DNA of 64,000 nucleotides from Thiohalocapsa sp. (GTDB lineage: Bacteria > Pseudomonadota > Gammaproteobacteria > Chromatiales > Chromatiaceae), in NCBI GenBank assembly GCA_028277725.1, contig JANQFX010000079.1, positions 1 to 64,000 on the forward strand, written 5' to 3'. Below the pieces are notes generated by a model. That model saw only the letters and a list, made by a program, of their open reading frames with translations. It was not told where the DNA came from and ran no database searches. Made by a program: the position numbers and the translations under genes. Below are positions 28,106 to 37,705 of this stretch, piece after piece; positions within the stretch are counted from its first letter, which is position 1, and each line of letters opens with the position of its first letter.

Positions 28106-28961
28106 CACTGACCAAGTCATGCCGGTGTCACCGCTAGTGCGGAGCGCTGTACGTTGCTGGAAACCCCTAAGATGCTTCTGCTCAGCGGTTGCGGTGCGTC
28201 CGTATCGTCTGTGTGCCTTGGTGTTTGCGCTCGCGGCCGCGTCGTCGCCGGCTGCATCGGAGGGATACGTGATCGCGACGGGGATCGTCGTTCCAGCGCG
28301 TGCCGTGGACATTGCAGCCAAGCCGGTGGGGAGGATCGTGCGTCTGCTTGTGGATCGCGGCGATCGCGTCGAGGCCGGTGACGAACTTCTCGAACTCGAT
28401 ACTGCTGAGCTTGTCGCCGATCGCGCCGCCGCACAGGCCGAGTTGGCTTCTGCGGAGATCGAGAGGGATTGGAGGGCTCGGGCAACCAGTCGTCTCGAAC
28501 GCTTGGCGCAGGCCGACTCCCTCTCCGAAGACCGGTTGGACGAAGCCAATTACGCGCTCTCTGCTGCGGAACAGCGCGTCAAGCTTGCGGCTGCCAAAGT
28601 GGCGAGAATCGAAGCCCTGTTGTCCGAACGGCGCCTGTTGGCACCATTCGCTGGGATTGTCGTTACCAGGGACGCGGAGCTGGGTCAATTGACTCAGCCA
28701 GGCGCTCCGTTGCTGCGACTTGAGGATCATTCCAGCTTGGAGTTGCACGCTAGAGTGAAGGAACGAGATCTCCGCAGTATTCGGATGGGAGCTCCAGCCA
28801 AGGTCCGTATCGATGCGCTCGGCGATGACTGGCTGCAGGCTAGGGTAGACGCCCTCATCCCATCCGGAGATGGAGATCACACCTTCTTGGTGGAAGTCAC
28901 TTTGCCGGCAACGGAAGGGCTCTATCCCGGCATGTTCGGAAAGGTGAGGTTCCTTCAATGA
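28095..28961 (+). CDS. RND efflux membrane-fusion (HlyD-type) subunit
   Basis: 288 residues. A short hydrophobic export/anchor segment (CALVFALAAASSPAA) precedes the lipoyl half-motif (PARAVDIAAKPVGRIVRLLV, then GDRVEAGDELLELD). An alpha-hairpin (about 90-160) follows, then the second lipoyl half (LLAPFAGIVVTRDAELGQL) and a beta-barrel. It links the RND pump to an outer-membrane channel, which is not encoded nearby. ATG at 28092 or 28119 are alternative starts. The RND gene begins 16 bases after its stop. Confidence 0.88.
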   Translation: MNPSTDQVMPVSPLVRSAVRCWKPLRCFCSAVAVRPYRLCALVFALAAASSPAASEGYVIATGIVVPARAVDIAAKPVGRIVRLLVDRGDRVEAGDELLELDTAELVADRAAAQAELASAEIERDWRARATSRLERLAQADSLSEDRLDEANYALSAAEQRVKLAAAKVARIEALLSERRLLAPFAGIVVTRDAELGQLTQPGAPLLRLEDHSSLELHARVKERDLRSIRMGAPAKVRIDALGDDWLQARVDALIPSGDGDHTFLVEVTLPATEGLYPGMFGKVRFLQ

Positions 28962-28977
28962 GTGAGCGTATGAACGG

Positions 28978-31900
28978 ATGCGCTCGCTGATTCGTTTTTT
29001 CGCCGGCCGTGGCACTGTTGCTCACGTATTTACGGCGCTGACGATTCTACTCGGCCTCGGAACGCTGGCTGTGGTCCAGCGCGATAACTTCCCGAGCGTC
29101 GACTTCAACGAAATGACCATCACCACGCGCTATCCTGGCGCGTCGCCCGAGGACGTCGAACTCAACCTCACCAACAAGATCGAGGAGGAACTGGAAGAGG
29201 TCGACGGGCTGAAGTGGGTCGTGTCTTTTTCGATGGAGAACGTTTCGATCGTCCATGTCCGCATCGATCCCGATGTGGCGGACGCCAGAAAGGTTAAGAC
29301 GGACGTCCGAGACGCGGTTTCGCGCGTCGGTGAACTACCTCCGGAGGTGGACGAGCAGCCTGTCGTCGAGGAGTTGAACACAACGACCGCATTTCCGATC
29401 ATCGAAGTGGGTCTTACCGGAGAGGTCTCATATCGGTTACTGCGCGACCTGGCTCGACGTACAGAGCGGGCCCTGCTCGGGGTTCCGGGGGTGTCGCGGG
29501 TCGAGAAATACGGCTATCTGGACCGGGAGATCAAGATCGAGGTTTCTCAGGATTCCCTTGAGAAATGGCGGGTCCCGGCCCACTCAGTGGCCGAAGCGGT
29601 GAGGAATCGAAACATACGATCAAGCGGCGGCAGCTTCGAGTCCTACACCAGCGAGCGCAACATCGTGACGCTTGCGCAGTTCGCGGACCCTCTCGAAGTA
29701 TCCGACGTGATCGTTCGAGTGACCGAGGCCGGTACGCAGTTGCGAGTCTCGGATCTCGCGTCTCTCGTGGATGCCTTTGAGCCCGAGAAGGTCGTGTCCC
29801 GTATGAACGGGAAAGGGGCCATCTCCTTCTTGGTATATAAGAAGGAGTCCGCGGACATGATTCGCACGGTCGATGCCATCAAAGCCCTCGTGGAGGAGAA
29901 TAGGCATCGATTGCCGGCCGGTGTGCATATCGAGTACTCGAACGACACGTCTCGCCAAGTGAGGAATCGGTTGTCGGTGGTCGCGGCCAACGGGGCCTTC
30001 GGTCTGCTCTTCGTGCTGCTGGTGCTCGCGCTGTTCTTGGACGTCCGGTCGGCCTTCTGGGTGGCGATGGGTATTCCGGTGGTCTTGCTTGGAACCCTAT
30101 TTCTTCTGCCTGTATTTGGAGCCTACCTCGACTCCATCGCGTTGGCGGCGATGATCCTCGTAATCGGCATCATCGTTGATGACGGTATTGTTGTCGCAGA
30201 GAGCATTTGGCGCCAGCGGGAGCTTGGGCTCGCGCCCATGGATGCCGCCGTGGAAGGTACTGCCGCGGTTTACCTACCAGTGTTGACGACTGTTCTGACC
30301 ACGGGCTTGGCCTTTGCGCCGATGTTCTTTATGACGGGCGTGTTCGGAGACTTCGTCTTCGTCATACCGCTAGTGGTGTGCCTAGCCCTCGTGATCTCTC
30401 TGCTTGAGATCACCATCGCTCTGCCCGCGCACCTGATTGGCGGGCGTGAGGTGCTCGCGCGGATGTCGGCGTCTCGGCGAGGTACATGGTTCGTCGGCTT
30501 TCGTGAAGGATTCGGCCATTTGCTGATCACTCTACTGCGCTGGCGCTATGCGGTGATCAGTATCTTCCTCGCATTGCTGATCAGCGCTTTTTGGTACGCG
30601 GGAAGATACATCGATTTTGTGCTCTTCCCTACACAGTCGGCGGATAACTTCTTCGTGCTCGTCGAGATGCCCAGTGGGAGTTCGTTGGCGGCGACCGGGG
30701 ACCGTGTCATGGAGCTGGAAGAGATTCTCGAGTCGATGCCTGACGGCGAACTGGATTCCTATGTGAGCCGTATCGGTAGCCATGGCGAATGGAATCTGGG
30801 CGAGAACGAGAATTGGGCCTATCTGGGCGTTTATCTGACGCCGTTTGCGACCCGTCAGAGAAATGCGGACGAGATCGTGGAATGGCTGCGCGATCGAATG
30901 TCGCAGGTCGCAGACATCGAGCGACTACGTTTCGTTGTCGACGATGGCGGTCCGCCAGTGGGGCGGCCGATCACGATTCGTGTCGTAGGCTCGGACGACA
31001 AGCAGCGGGGTGCTCTGGCCGGCTTGATCCTAGAACGCTTGAGCGAGATCGACGGTGTAAAGGACTTGGATCGTGACGACAAGGCTGGTAAGGAGCAGAT
31101 CACCATTGATCTCGACTACGTCCGGTTGGCTGCTGCTGGGTTGACCGTCGCCGACGTCGCGCGCAACGTTCGGCTCGCCTTCGATGGAGAGATTGTCACG
31201 TCGGTCCGGTACGGCGATGAGGACGTGGATTTCCGGGTGCTCTTAGGCTCGTCCGCGCGGAGTTCGCAGGCTACGCTGTACGAGCTCGTGGTTCCCAATC
31301 GCAAGGGCCGATTTGTCCAATTGGAAGAGGTTGCAAGCTTCCGTGTTGCCCCGGGACCCGCGAATATCTACCACTACGATTTCGAGCGAGCGATTACAGT
31401 GACCGGTGACGTCGATCTGACTCGCACGAACCCTCTCGATGCAACGAATCTGGCCCTGGAGGGAATCGATGTCGCTGGAGATTGGCCGGGGATGCGGCTG
31501 GTTGTTGGCGGTGAATCGGAGGAGACCAGCGCTTCCATGGAGAGCTTGTTCATTGCCTTCGTCGCGGCAGCGTTGGGCATCTATCTTTTGCTGCTCCTGT
31601 TGTTCAATTCCATGCTGCAGCCGGTCACGGTCATGCTGGCCATCCCGTTTGGCTTGATCGGCGTAATTGCCGCGTTTGCCCTGCATCAACAGGCGCTTGG
31701 GTTTCTTGCGATGCTTGGCGTCGTTGGCCTGATTGGTATCCTGGTGAATGATTCGTTGATCCTCGTCAATGGGGTCAACCGGCTGCGTGAAGACCACCCT
31801 GAAGAGACGCTGTCTTGGTGCATCGTCGAAGCGGCAAAGGTTCGATTACGACCCATTCTCTTGACGTCCGTCACAACAGTCGCCGGGCTGGTGCCCATGG

Positions 31901-32109
31901 CATATGGTTTGGGTGGTTCCGATCCCTATGCCGCGCCGATGGCGCTGGCAATGGGTTATGGGATACTGATAGCAACGCCGTTGACCCTGATTTTGCTACC
32001 CTGTCTGTTAGGTGCTGAAAACGACGTAGCGCAAGCATTGCGATGGCTCGTTGGGTGGCGGTCGCGACGTGTCGAACGAGAGTCTGGCCGCAAAGAGGCG
32101 GGGCTGTGA
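28978..32109 (+). CDS. RND-family efflux permease
   Basis: 1043 residues, the standard AcrB/MdtB-like length. One N-terminal TM helix (about 15-35) is followed by a large periplasmic domain beginning with YPGASPEDVELNLTNKIEEE; then six TM helices including the proton-relay VIGIIVDDGIVVAESIW; then a second periplasmic domain and six more helices with GFLAMLGVVGLIGILVNDSL. It should export hydrophobic or amphipathic compounds using the proton gradient. Substrate is unknown. It is the last gene of the GAF-fusion protein-permease operon. Confidence 0.93.
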   Translation: MRSLIRFFAGRGTVAHVFTALTILLGLGTLAVVQRDNFPSVDFNEMTITTRYPGASPEDVELNLTNKIEEELEEVDGLKWVVSFSMENVSIVHVRIDPDVADARKVKTDVRDAVSRVGELPPEVDEQPVVEELNTTTAFPIIEVGLTGEVSYRLLRDLARRTERALLGVPGVSRVEKYGYLDREIKIEVSQDSLEKWRVPAHSVAEAVRNRNIRSSGGSFESYTSERNIVTLAQFADPLEVSDVIVRVTEAGTQLRVSDLASLVDAFEPEKVVSRMNGKGAISFLVYKKESADMIRTVDAIKALVEENRHRLPAGVHIEYSNDTSRQVRNRLSVVAANGAFGLLFVLLVLALFLDVRSAFWVAMGIPVVLLGTLFLLPVFGAYLDSIALAAMILVIGIIVDDGIVVAESIWRQRELGLAPMDAAVEGTAAVYLPVLTTVLTTGLAFAPMFFMTGVFGDFVFVIPLVVCLALVISLLEITIALPAHLIGGREVLARMSASRRGTWFVGFREGFGHLLITLLRWRYAVISIFLALLISAFWYAGRYIDFVLFPTQSADNFFVLVEMPSGSSLAATGDRVMELEEILESMPDGELDSYVSRIGSHGEWNLGENENWAYLGVYLTPFATRQRNADEIVEWLRDRMSQVADIERLRFVVDDGGPPVGRPITIRVVGSDDKQRGALAGLILERLSEIDGVKDLDRDDKAGKEQITIDLDYVRLAAAGLTVADVARNVRLAFDGEIVTSVRYGDEDVDFRVLLGSSARSSQATLYELVVPNRKGRFVQLEEVASFRVAPGPANIYHYDFERAITVTGDVDLTRTNPLDATNLALEGIDVAGDWPGMRLVVGGESEETSASMESLFIAFVAAALGIYLLLLLLFNSMLQPVTVMLAIPFGLIGVIAAFALHQQALGFLAMLGVVGLIGILVNDSLILVNGVNRLREDHPEETLSWCIVEAAKVRLRPILLTSVTTVAGLVPMAYGLGGSDPYAAPMALAMGYGILIATPLTLILLPCLLGAENDVAQALRWLVGWRSRRVERESGRKEAGL

Positions 32110-32560
32110 CAAGCTCTTGGGGTGGTTGAGGTGAGCTCGGGCGATTGCCTCGAGGTGCTTTGCATGAGGCGCGCCGGAAGCCGACGCCCGCGACATCGAC
32201 GCGACGAAAAGGAAGCGCCGCAGCATTTCTGCAGTGGCGCCAAGGGGAGGAGTGGATGGTTCCAGGCGCAATGGTAAAGGACGGCCGCTAGTGATGCGTT
32301 GATAATGCGCAAAACGTGGCGGTGATGGCGCGAGCCCCGGCGTTTGGCGGGGTATCCTGCCCCGCACGGGCACCTCGCATATTTCGAGGTGCCCGGTAGT
32401 CGATAGGTGATCCTCTCGTATTTGCTGCGGATGGGATGGCCTGTTGGAACACAGCAATCAGACCGTCGGGGAGGGTCTTTCGGGGGGCTTGCGTACCTGC
32501 ACAGATTGCGTTCTCCTCCCTAAGGTGGCGTCTGCGGCGTTTCAGCGACTGGGAGAGCGT
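32110..32560. other. Intergenic region with two adjacent hairpins
   Basis: No gene is seen. CGGGCACCTCG (32367-32377) and CGAGGTGCCCG (32385-32395) form a perfect 11-bp stem with a 7-base loop, and just upstream GCGGGG/CCCCGC form a second stem (about 32347-32365). No T-tract follows, so a regulatory or processing role is as likely as termination. Confidence 0.5.
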
Positions 32561-34075
32561 GTGAGCGAGCAATCGACTTGGGCCGAGTACGCCTGTGAAG
32601 GGCTGTACGACGAACTAATGCAGGCGCAGGGGCAACCGCGCCCGGCGAGCGAGGCGCTGGCGTCGGAGATCGATGCCCTGGGGCCGGAGGAGTTGGCCGC
32701 AAGGCAACTGGCGGCGGAGGCCTCCATCAAGGAGATGGGCATAACCTTTACCGTCTATTCCGAAGAGGGCGGCATGATCGACCGCTCCTGGCCCTTCGAC
32801 GTGGTGCCGCGCGTGATCCCCGAGCCCGAGTGGCAGCAGGTGGAGGCGGGCCTCAAGCAGCGTGTGCAGGCCCTGAACCTGTTCATCGACGACCTCTACC
32901 ACGACCAGCGCATCGTTGCGGACAAGGTCTTCCCGAAGGACGTTCTCACGAAGTCCGCCAACTTCCGGCCCCAGTGCCTCGGCGTCGATCCACCGCTCGG
33001 GACCTGGGCGCACATCTGCGGCTCGGACCTGATCCGCGACAAGGACGGGACCATCTATGTCCTGGAGGACAACCTGCGCGTGCCCTCCGGCGTGTCGTAC
33101 ATGCTGGAGAATCGGCTGGTCACCAAGCGGGTGCTGCCGGAGCTGTTCGAGCAGTACGCGCCGCTGCCGGTCGATGACTACCCGAGCCAGCTGTTCGACA
33201 CCCTGGCGGCGCTGTCGCCACGCCCGGCGGATTACCCGGAGGTGGTGGTGCTGACGCCCGGCATCTACAACTCCGCCTACTTCGAGCATTCCTATCTGGC
33301 GCAGCAGATGGGCGCCGAGCTGGTGGAGGGGCGGGACCTCTTCGTCGATGACGACGACTGCTGCTACATGCGCACCGTCGACGGCCCCTCGCGGGTGGAT
33401 GTGATCTATCGCCGCGTCGACGATCTGTTCCTGGATCCGGAGGCCTTTCGGCCCGACTCCGCGCTCGGCGTGCCTGGCCTGATGCGGGCCTGGAAGGCGG
33501 GCAACGTCGCCATCGCCAATGCGCCGGGGGCCGGCGTGGCGGACGACAAAGTCGTGTACGCCTTCGTGCCGGAGATCATCAAGTACTACCTGGACGCGGA
33601 GCCCATCATCCCGAACGTACCGACCTATCGCTGCATGGACCCGGAGTCGCTCGACTATGTGCTGGAGCACATCGCCGAGTTGGTGGTGAAGCCGGCCAAC
33701 GAGTCTGGCGGCTACGGCATGCTGGTGGGTCCGGCCTCGACACAGGCGGAGCGCAACAAGTTCAAACAACTGGTCAAGGCCGACCCGCGCAACTATATCG
33801 CCCAACCGACGCTGACCCTGTCCACGGTGCCGACCGTGATCAAGGGCGCCGCGCTGGAGCCGCGTCACGTCGACCTACGCCCGTTCATCCTGTCGGCCGA
33901 TCGGCAACAGGTGACCATGGGCGGCCTCACTCGGGTCGCCTTGCGCAAGGGCTCGCTGGTGGTCAACTCTTCCCAGGGCGGCGGTAGCAAGGACACTTGG
34001 ATCGTGCCGGAGATCCCGCCCGCCCAGACCCAGGTGTTGTCACAGGGCCAGAGCCAGTCGCAAGCCCAGGCGTAG
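32561..34075 (+). CDS. Circularly permuted ATP-grasp type 2 protein
   Basis: 504 residues. The family is recognised by PFDVVPRVIPEPEWQQVEAGL, QRVQALNLFIDDLYHDQRI, RPQCLGVDPPLGTWAHICG, YVLEDNLRVPSGVSYMLENR and the C-terminal ATP-grasp-like VVKPANESGGYGMLVG. It typically pairs with an alpha-E protein and is thought to act on peptides or amino acids with ATP. GTG at 32561 is chosen because homologues begin close to TWAEY and GGGAGAG lies upstream; the frame is open to 32444. The C-terminus is a Gln/Ser-rich low-complexity tail. Confidence 0.88.
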   Translation: MSEQSTWAEYACEGLYDELMQAQGQPRPASEALASEIDALGPEELAARQLAAEASIKEMGITFTVYSEEGGMIDRSWPFDVVPRVIPEPEWQQVEAGLKQRVQALNLFIDDLYHDQRIVADKVFPKDVLTKSANFRPQCLGVDPPLGTWAHICGSDLIRDKDGTIYVLEDNLRVPSGVSYMLENRLVTKRVLPELFEQYAPLPVDDYPSQLFDTLAALSPRPADYPEVVVLTPGIYNSAYFEHSYLAQQMGAELVEGRDLFVDDDDCCYMRTVDGPSRVDVIYRRVDDLFLDPEAFRPDSALGVPGLMRAWKAGNVAIANAPGAGVADDKVVYAFVPEIIKYYLDAEPIIPNVPTYRCMDPESLDYVLEHIAELVVKPANESGGYGMLVGPASTQAERNKFKQLVKADPRNYIAQPTLTLSTVPTVIKGAALEPRHVDLRPFILSADRQQVTMGGLTRVALRKGSLVVNSSQGGGSKDTWIVPEIPPAQTQVLSQGQSQSQAQA

Positions 34076-34205
34076 TCGCAGGATCCGGCGAGGCATTCGC
34101 CAGCTGCGCCATCGTCATTCGTACGCCATTTCTCGGGGTTCCAACGGAGCCCCTCACCCCTCCCCAAGCGGAGCCCCCAGAGGAGTCTCCAGAGGAGCCT
34201 CAGAC

Positions 34206-35153
34206 ATGCTCTCCCGCGTCGCAGAGAACCTTTACTGGTTGGCCCGCTATGTGGAGCGCGCGGAGAACACCGCGCGCATCGTCACGGTCAACGCCAATCT
34301 GTTGCTCGACCTGCCCAAGGGTGTTGCACCGGGCTGGCGCCCGCTGGTGGACATCACGGGCGCCATTGATCTCTTCGAGGAGATCCACAAGGACTACGGC
34401 GAGCGACAGGTCGTGCGCTTCCTGCTGGGCGACGAGCGCCATCCCGCCTCCATCGTCAACGCCTTGTCCGCGGCGCGCGAGAATTGCCGCACCATTCGCG
34501 ACATCGTGCCGCGGGAGTTCTGGGAGCAGATCAACGGCCTGCATCTGTTCGCCAGCGGCCAGCTGCAGAAGGGCCTCGCCAAGACCGGCCGCCATGCCTA
34601 CCTGCGTGAGTTGGTCCAGCGCTGCCAGGGGCTCGCGGGCCTACTGGACGGCACCATGCTCCACGACCAGGGCTTCGAGTTTCTGCGCCTGGGCCGCTAC
34701 CTGGAGCGGGCCGACATGACCACGCGCATCGCCGACGTACAGTCCGCCACACTGCTGGCCGACGGCAGCGAGATGCGACCCTACGACAACATCCAGTGGG
34801 TCAGCGTGCTCAAGTCCATGACCGCCTATCAGATGTATCGACGCAGCGAGCAGGTCCAGGTGCGTCGCGGCCCTGTGCTGCGCTTCATTTTCCAGAACTC
34901 GGGTTTCCCGCGCTCGGTGCGCTGGTGCATCGACCATACCCGCCTCGGGCTGGAGCGCCTTCCGCGCAACGAGGCCTCCCTGCGCGTGGTCGGTCGCCTC
35001 GCGCGGGTGGTGGACGGCGTGGAACTGGCCGGGCTGAGCCAGACGGACTTGCACGACTTCGTCGACGAACTCCAACTCGGCATCGCCGACCTGCACGGTG
35101 AGATTGCCGGGACCTGGTTCCCGCCGCCGTTGGAGGTGGACGAGGCCGCCTGA
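34206..35153 (+). CDS. Alpha-E domain protein (DUF403)
   Basis: 315 residues, all helical. The characteristic start [20 protein letters not shown] and the internal repeat [16 protein letters not shown] mark the alpha-E family. It lies 130 bases after the ATP-grasp gene, the usual partner, and GAGGAG precedes the ATG. The pair is widespread in proteobacteria, often near a transglutaminase-like gene, which is not present here. Molecular role is unresolved. Confidence 0.9.
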   Translation: MLSRVAENLYWLARYVERAENTARIVTVNANLLLDLPKGVAPGWRPLVDITGAIDLFEEIHKDYGERQVVRFLLGDERHPASIVNALSAARENCRTIRDIVPREFWEQINGLHLFASGQLQKGLAKTGRHAYLRELVQRCQGLAGLLDGTMLHDQGFEFLRLGRYLERADMTTRIADVQSATLLADGSEMRPYDNIQWVSVLKSMTAYQMYRRSEQVQVRRGPVLRFIFQNSGFPRSVRWCIDHTRLGLERLPRNEASLRVVGRLARVVDGVELAGLSQTDLHDFVDELQLGIADLHGEIAGTWFPPPLEVDEAA

Positions 35154-35329
35154 ACGCCTGGCCCGGCGATGCGGCGTTGCCGGAAGGCGTAGGCCCGCGA
35201 GGGTGGGCAACGGCCGCTGGACCGTCGCCATCCGATGCCCCGGCCGGGCTGCATCGTCGTCAGTGCCACCCCGGGTCCATCGGAACCGATCCTGGCCCCA
35301 CATGGGGCGCAGAAAACTGTAAAGAAGCG

Positions 35330-35358
35330 TTTCCGTCGTTGGAGGCTTCGTGTATCAT
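35330..35358 (+). promoter_or_regulatory. Candidate promoter of the rpsP operon
   Basis: TTTCCG and TATCAT are 17 bases apart, 76 bases before the rpsP start. The -10 is good, the -35 weak. Confidence 0.4.
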
Positions 35359-35434
35359 TGCGGGTTTCTCTGCGCGCGATGCACCGTCGTTGGTGCAGGG
35401 AACGGGATACACCACAGTCAACTCGGAACCGAAC

Positions 35435-35713
35435 ATGGTCAAGATCCGTCTCTCCCGCGGTGGCGCCAAGAAGCGACCGTTCTATCAAATCGTTGTCGCG
35501 GACATCCGGCGTTCGCGCGACGGCCGTAACATCGAGCGCTTGGGTTTCTTCGACCCCCTCGCCAAGGGCGGTGCCGAGCGCCTGCGCGTTGATCGCACCC
35601 GTGTGCAGCATTGGCTGGACCAGGGGGCGCAGCCGACCGACCGTGTCAAGCAGCTGCTGAAGGAAGCTGCAAAGCTGGCCGATGCGGCCCAGCTCGAAGC
35701 CCCGGCGGCTTGA
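35435..35713 (+). CDS. rpsP: 30S ribosomal protein S16
   Basis: 92 residues beginning [20 protein letters not shown] and containing IERLGFFDP, as in all bS16 proteins. It binds 16S rRNA and stabilises the small subunit. The ATG at 35435 is fixed by the family. First gene of the classical rpsP-rimM-trmD-rplS operon; the frequent upstream neighbour ffh is absent. Confidence 0.97.
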   Translation: MVKIRLSRGGAKKRPFYQIVVADIRRSRDGRNIERLGFFDPLAKGGAERLRVDRTRVQHWLDQGAQPTDRVKQLLKEAAKLADAAQLEAPAA

Positions 35714-35856
35714 TCTGCGAGCTCGACATGGCGCCCGGACGCTGACCGGCTCGGCGCACTGCGCCTAGCGGCCGACTCTCTTGGCGTCCCGATCGGTCGC
35801 ATCCGCGGCGTCGGCATAGCGCCGCGTCGGTTGGAGCAGAAGCCCGATACGCACTG

Positions 35857-36360
35857 ATGAGCACCGATGGCGAGCGCCGGCAAATCGTGTTGGGTCGCAT
35901 CGGCGCGCCCCACGGCGTTCGGGGTTGGGTCAAGATCGTTTCGGACACCGAGCCGCCCGAGAACATCTTTCGATACCGACCCTGGATGGTCGGTGACAGG
36001 ACGATCGGTGTGCTGGAGCGCCAGCGCAACGGCAAAACGCTGGTCGCGCGCCTCGAAGGCTGCGATGATCGCGACACGGCGGCGGGGCTGACCAACCGTT
36101 GTATCTCGGTCTATCGCGACCAGCTGCCGCCGCCACGCGCGAACGAATTCTACTGGACGGACCTGGAGGGTCTGTCTGTGCAGACCACGGCGGGCCGGGA
36201 CCTCGGGCGCATCGGCCACCTGTTCGCCACCGGCGCCAACGACGTCATGGTCATACAGGGGGACCGCGAGCGGTTGCTGCCCTTTATCTGGGACGACGTC
36301 GTACGCGACATCGACTTCGATCAGGGCCTGATGCGTGTGGACTGGGACCCGGACTTCTGA
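35857..36360 (+). CDS. rimM: Ribosome maturation factor RimM
   Basis: 167 residues. An N-terminal beta-barrel ([19 protein letters not shown]) and the C-terminal PRC-barrel ([32 protein letters not shown]) are visible. It assists late assembly of the 30S subunit with protein S19. It lies between rpsP (143-base gap) and trmD. Confidence 0.95.
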   Translation: MSTDGERRQIVLGRIGAPHGVRGWVKIVSDTEPPENIFRYRPWMVGDRTIGVLERQRNGKTLVARLEGCDDRDTAAGLTNRCISVYRDQLPPPRANEFYWTDLEGLSVQTTAGRDLGRIGHLFATGANDVMVIQGDRERLLPFIWDDVVRDIDFDQGLMRVDWDPDF

Positions 36361-36470
36361 GCGCCGGTTGTCCGAGCTCGGGAAGACCAAGCTCAGGGCC
36401 GCAGGGTCGAGGGGCCGCCCCGGCCACCCGATGGGGCCGTGCGGGCGAGGCGACAGCAACGGGTAGCAAG

Positions 36471-37235
36471 GTGCGATTCGACGTCATCACGCTGTTCCCG
36501 GAGCAGTTCGAGCTCTTCGCCGGCGACGGCGTGACGGCGCGGGCCGCACGTCGGGGGCTGGTGCGGCTGGTCACCTGGAACCCGCGCGACTTCACCGACG
36601 ACCCGCATCGCACGGTGGACGACCGGCCCTACGGCGGCGGTCCAGGCATGGTCATGAAGGTCGAGCCGCTGCGTTCTGCCATCGAAGCGGCAAGGACCGC
36701 GGCGGCGGCCGAAGGCGTCGAAAGCCGAGTGGCGTATCTGAGTCCCCAGGGCCGTACCCTGGCGCAGGCAGACATCGTCGATATCGCCCGTGCGCCGGGC
36801 TGGATTCTGCTGGCCGGCCGCTACGAAGGGGTCGACGAGCGATTGATCGAGTCGCAGGTGGACGAGGAGTGGTCCATCGGCGACTACGTACTGAGCGGCG
36901 GCGAGTTGCCGGCGATGGTCGTCATGGACGCGGCGATTCGGCTCCTGCCCGGTGCGCTGGGTCATGCCGATTCCGCGGCGCAGGACTCCCACGCCGATGG
37001 CCTGCTGGATTGCCCCCACTACACGCGGCCCGAGGTCATCGGCGGGCGCGCGGTGCCGGGCGTCCTGCTGAGCGGCGACCACGCGGCCATCGCCCGCTGG
37101 CGACACCAGCAGGCCTTGGGTCGGACCTCACAGAGGCGGCCGGACCTATTGCAGGCGCGGGGCCTGACCGACGAAGAGCGCGCCCTGCTCGATCAGTATC
37201 GGGCTGAGAGCAACGGACTGAGAGCAAAGGGCTGA
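36471..37235 (+). CDS. trmD: tRNA (guanine-N1)-methyltransferase TrmD
   Basis: 254 residues. It methylates G37 of tRNAs with a SAM-binding deep knot. Motifs: [61 protein letters not shown], and the C-terminal PHYTRPEV. The start is GTG at 36471, where the family begins; the open frame extends upstream over rimM and is not coding there. Confidence 0.96.
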   Translation: MRFDVITLFPEQFELFAGDGVTARAARRGLVRLVTWNPRDFTDDPHRTVDDRPYGGGPGMVMKVEPLRSAIEAARTAAAAEGVESRVAYLSPQGRTLAQADIVDIARAPGWILLAGRYEGVDERLIESQVDEEWSIGDYVLSGGELPAMVVMDAAIRLLPGALGHADSAAQDSHADGLLDCPHYTRPEVIGGRAVPGVLLSGDHAAIARWRHQQALGRTSQRRPDLLQARGLTDEERALLDQYRAESNGLRAKG

Positions 37236-37287
37236 TTGAATACAAGCGGCGCCGCGGCGGCCCCGCGGCGGAACTGGAGCCATAGGC

Positions 37288-37632
37288 ATGAGCAACATCA
37301 TCGAAGAACTCGAACAGGAACAAATGGGCAAGACCGTGCCCGACTTCGGGCCCGGCGACACCCTGGTGGTGCAGGTCAAGGTCAAGGAAGGCAACCGCGA
37401 GCGTCTGCAGGCGTTCGAGGGCGTCTGCATCGCCAAGCGCAATCGCGGCCTCAACTCCGCGTTCACCGTGCGCAAGATGTCCCACGGCGAAGGCGTGGAG
37501 CGTGTGTTCCAGACCTACAGCCCGGCGGTCGCCGAGATCCAGGTGAAGCGTCGCGGCGACGTGCGCCGCGCCAAGCTTTACTACCTGCGCGGACGGACCG
37601 GCAAGGCCGCCCGCATCAAGGAGAAGGTCTGA
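37288..37632 (+). CDS. rplS: 50S ribosomal protein L19
   Basis: 114 residues with [36 protein letters not shown] and [17 protein letters not shown]. It sits at the 30S-50S interface. GGAG precedes the ATG. Last gene of the operon. Confidence 0.97.
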   Translation: MSNIIEELEQEQMGKTVPDFGPGDTLVVQVKVKEGNRERLQAFEGVCIAKRNRGLNSAFTVRKMSHGEGVERVFQTYSPAVAEIQVKRRGDVRRAKLYYLRGRTGKAARIKEKV

Positions 37633-37705
37633 CGCCGGCGGGGGTGCGCCATCCGCGTCCCCGTCCATGCCCGCGCGCGGGCCGCACCAGGTCGCGGGCG
37701 GTGCC

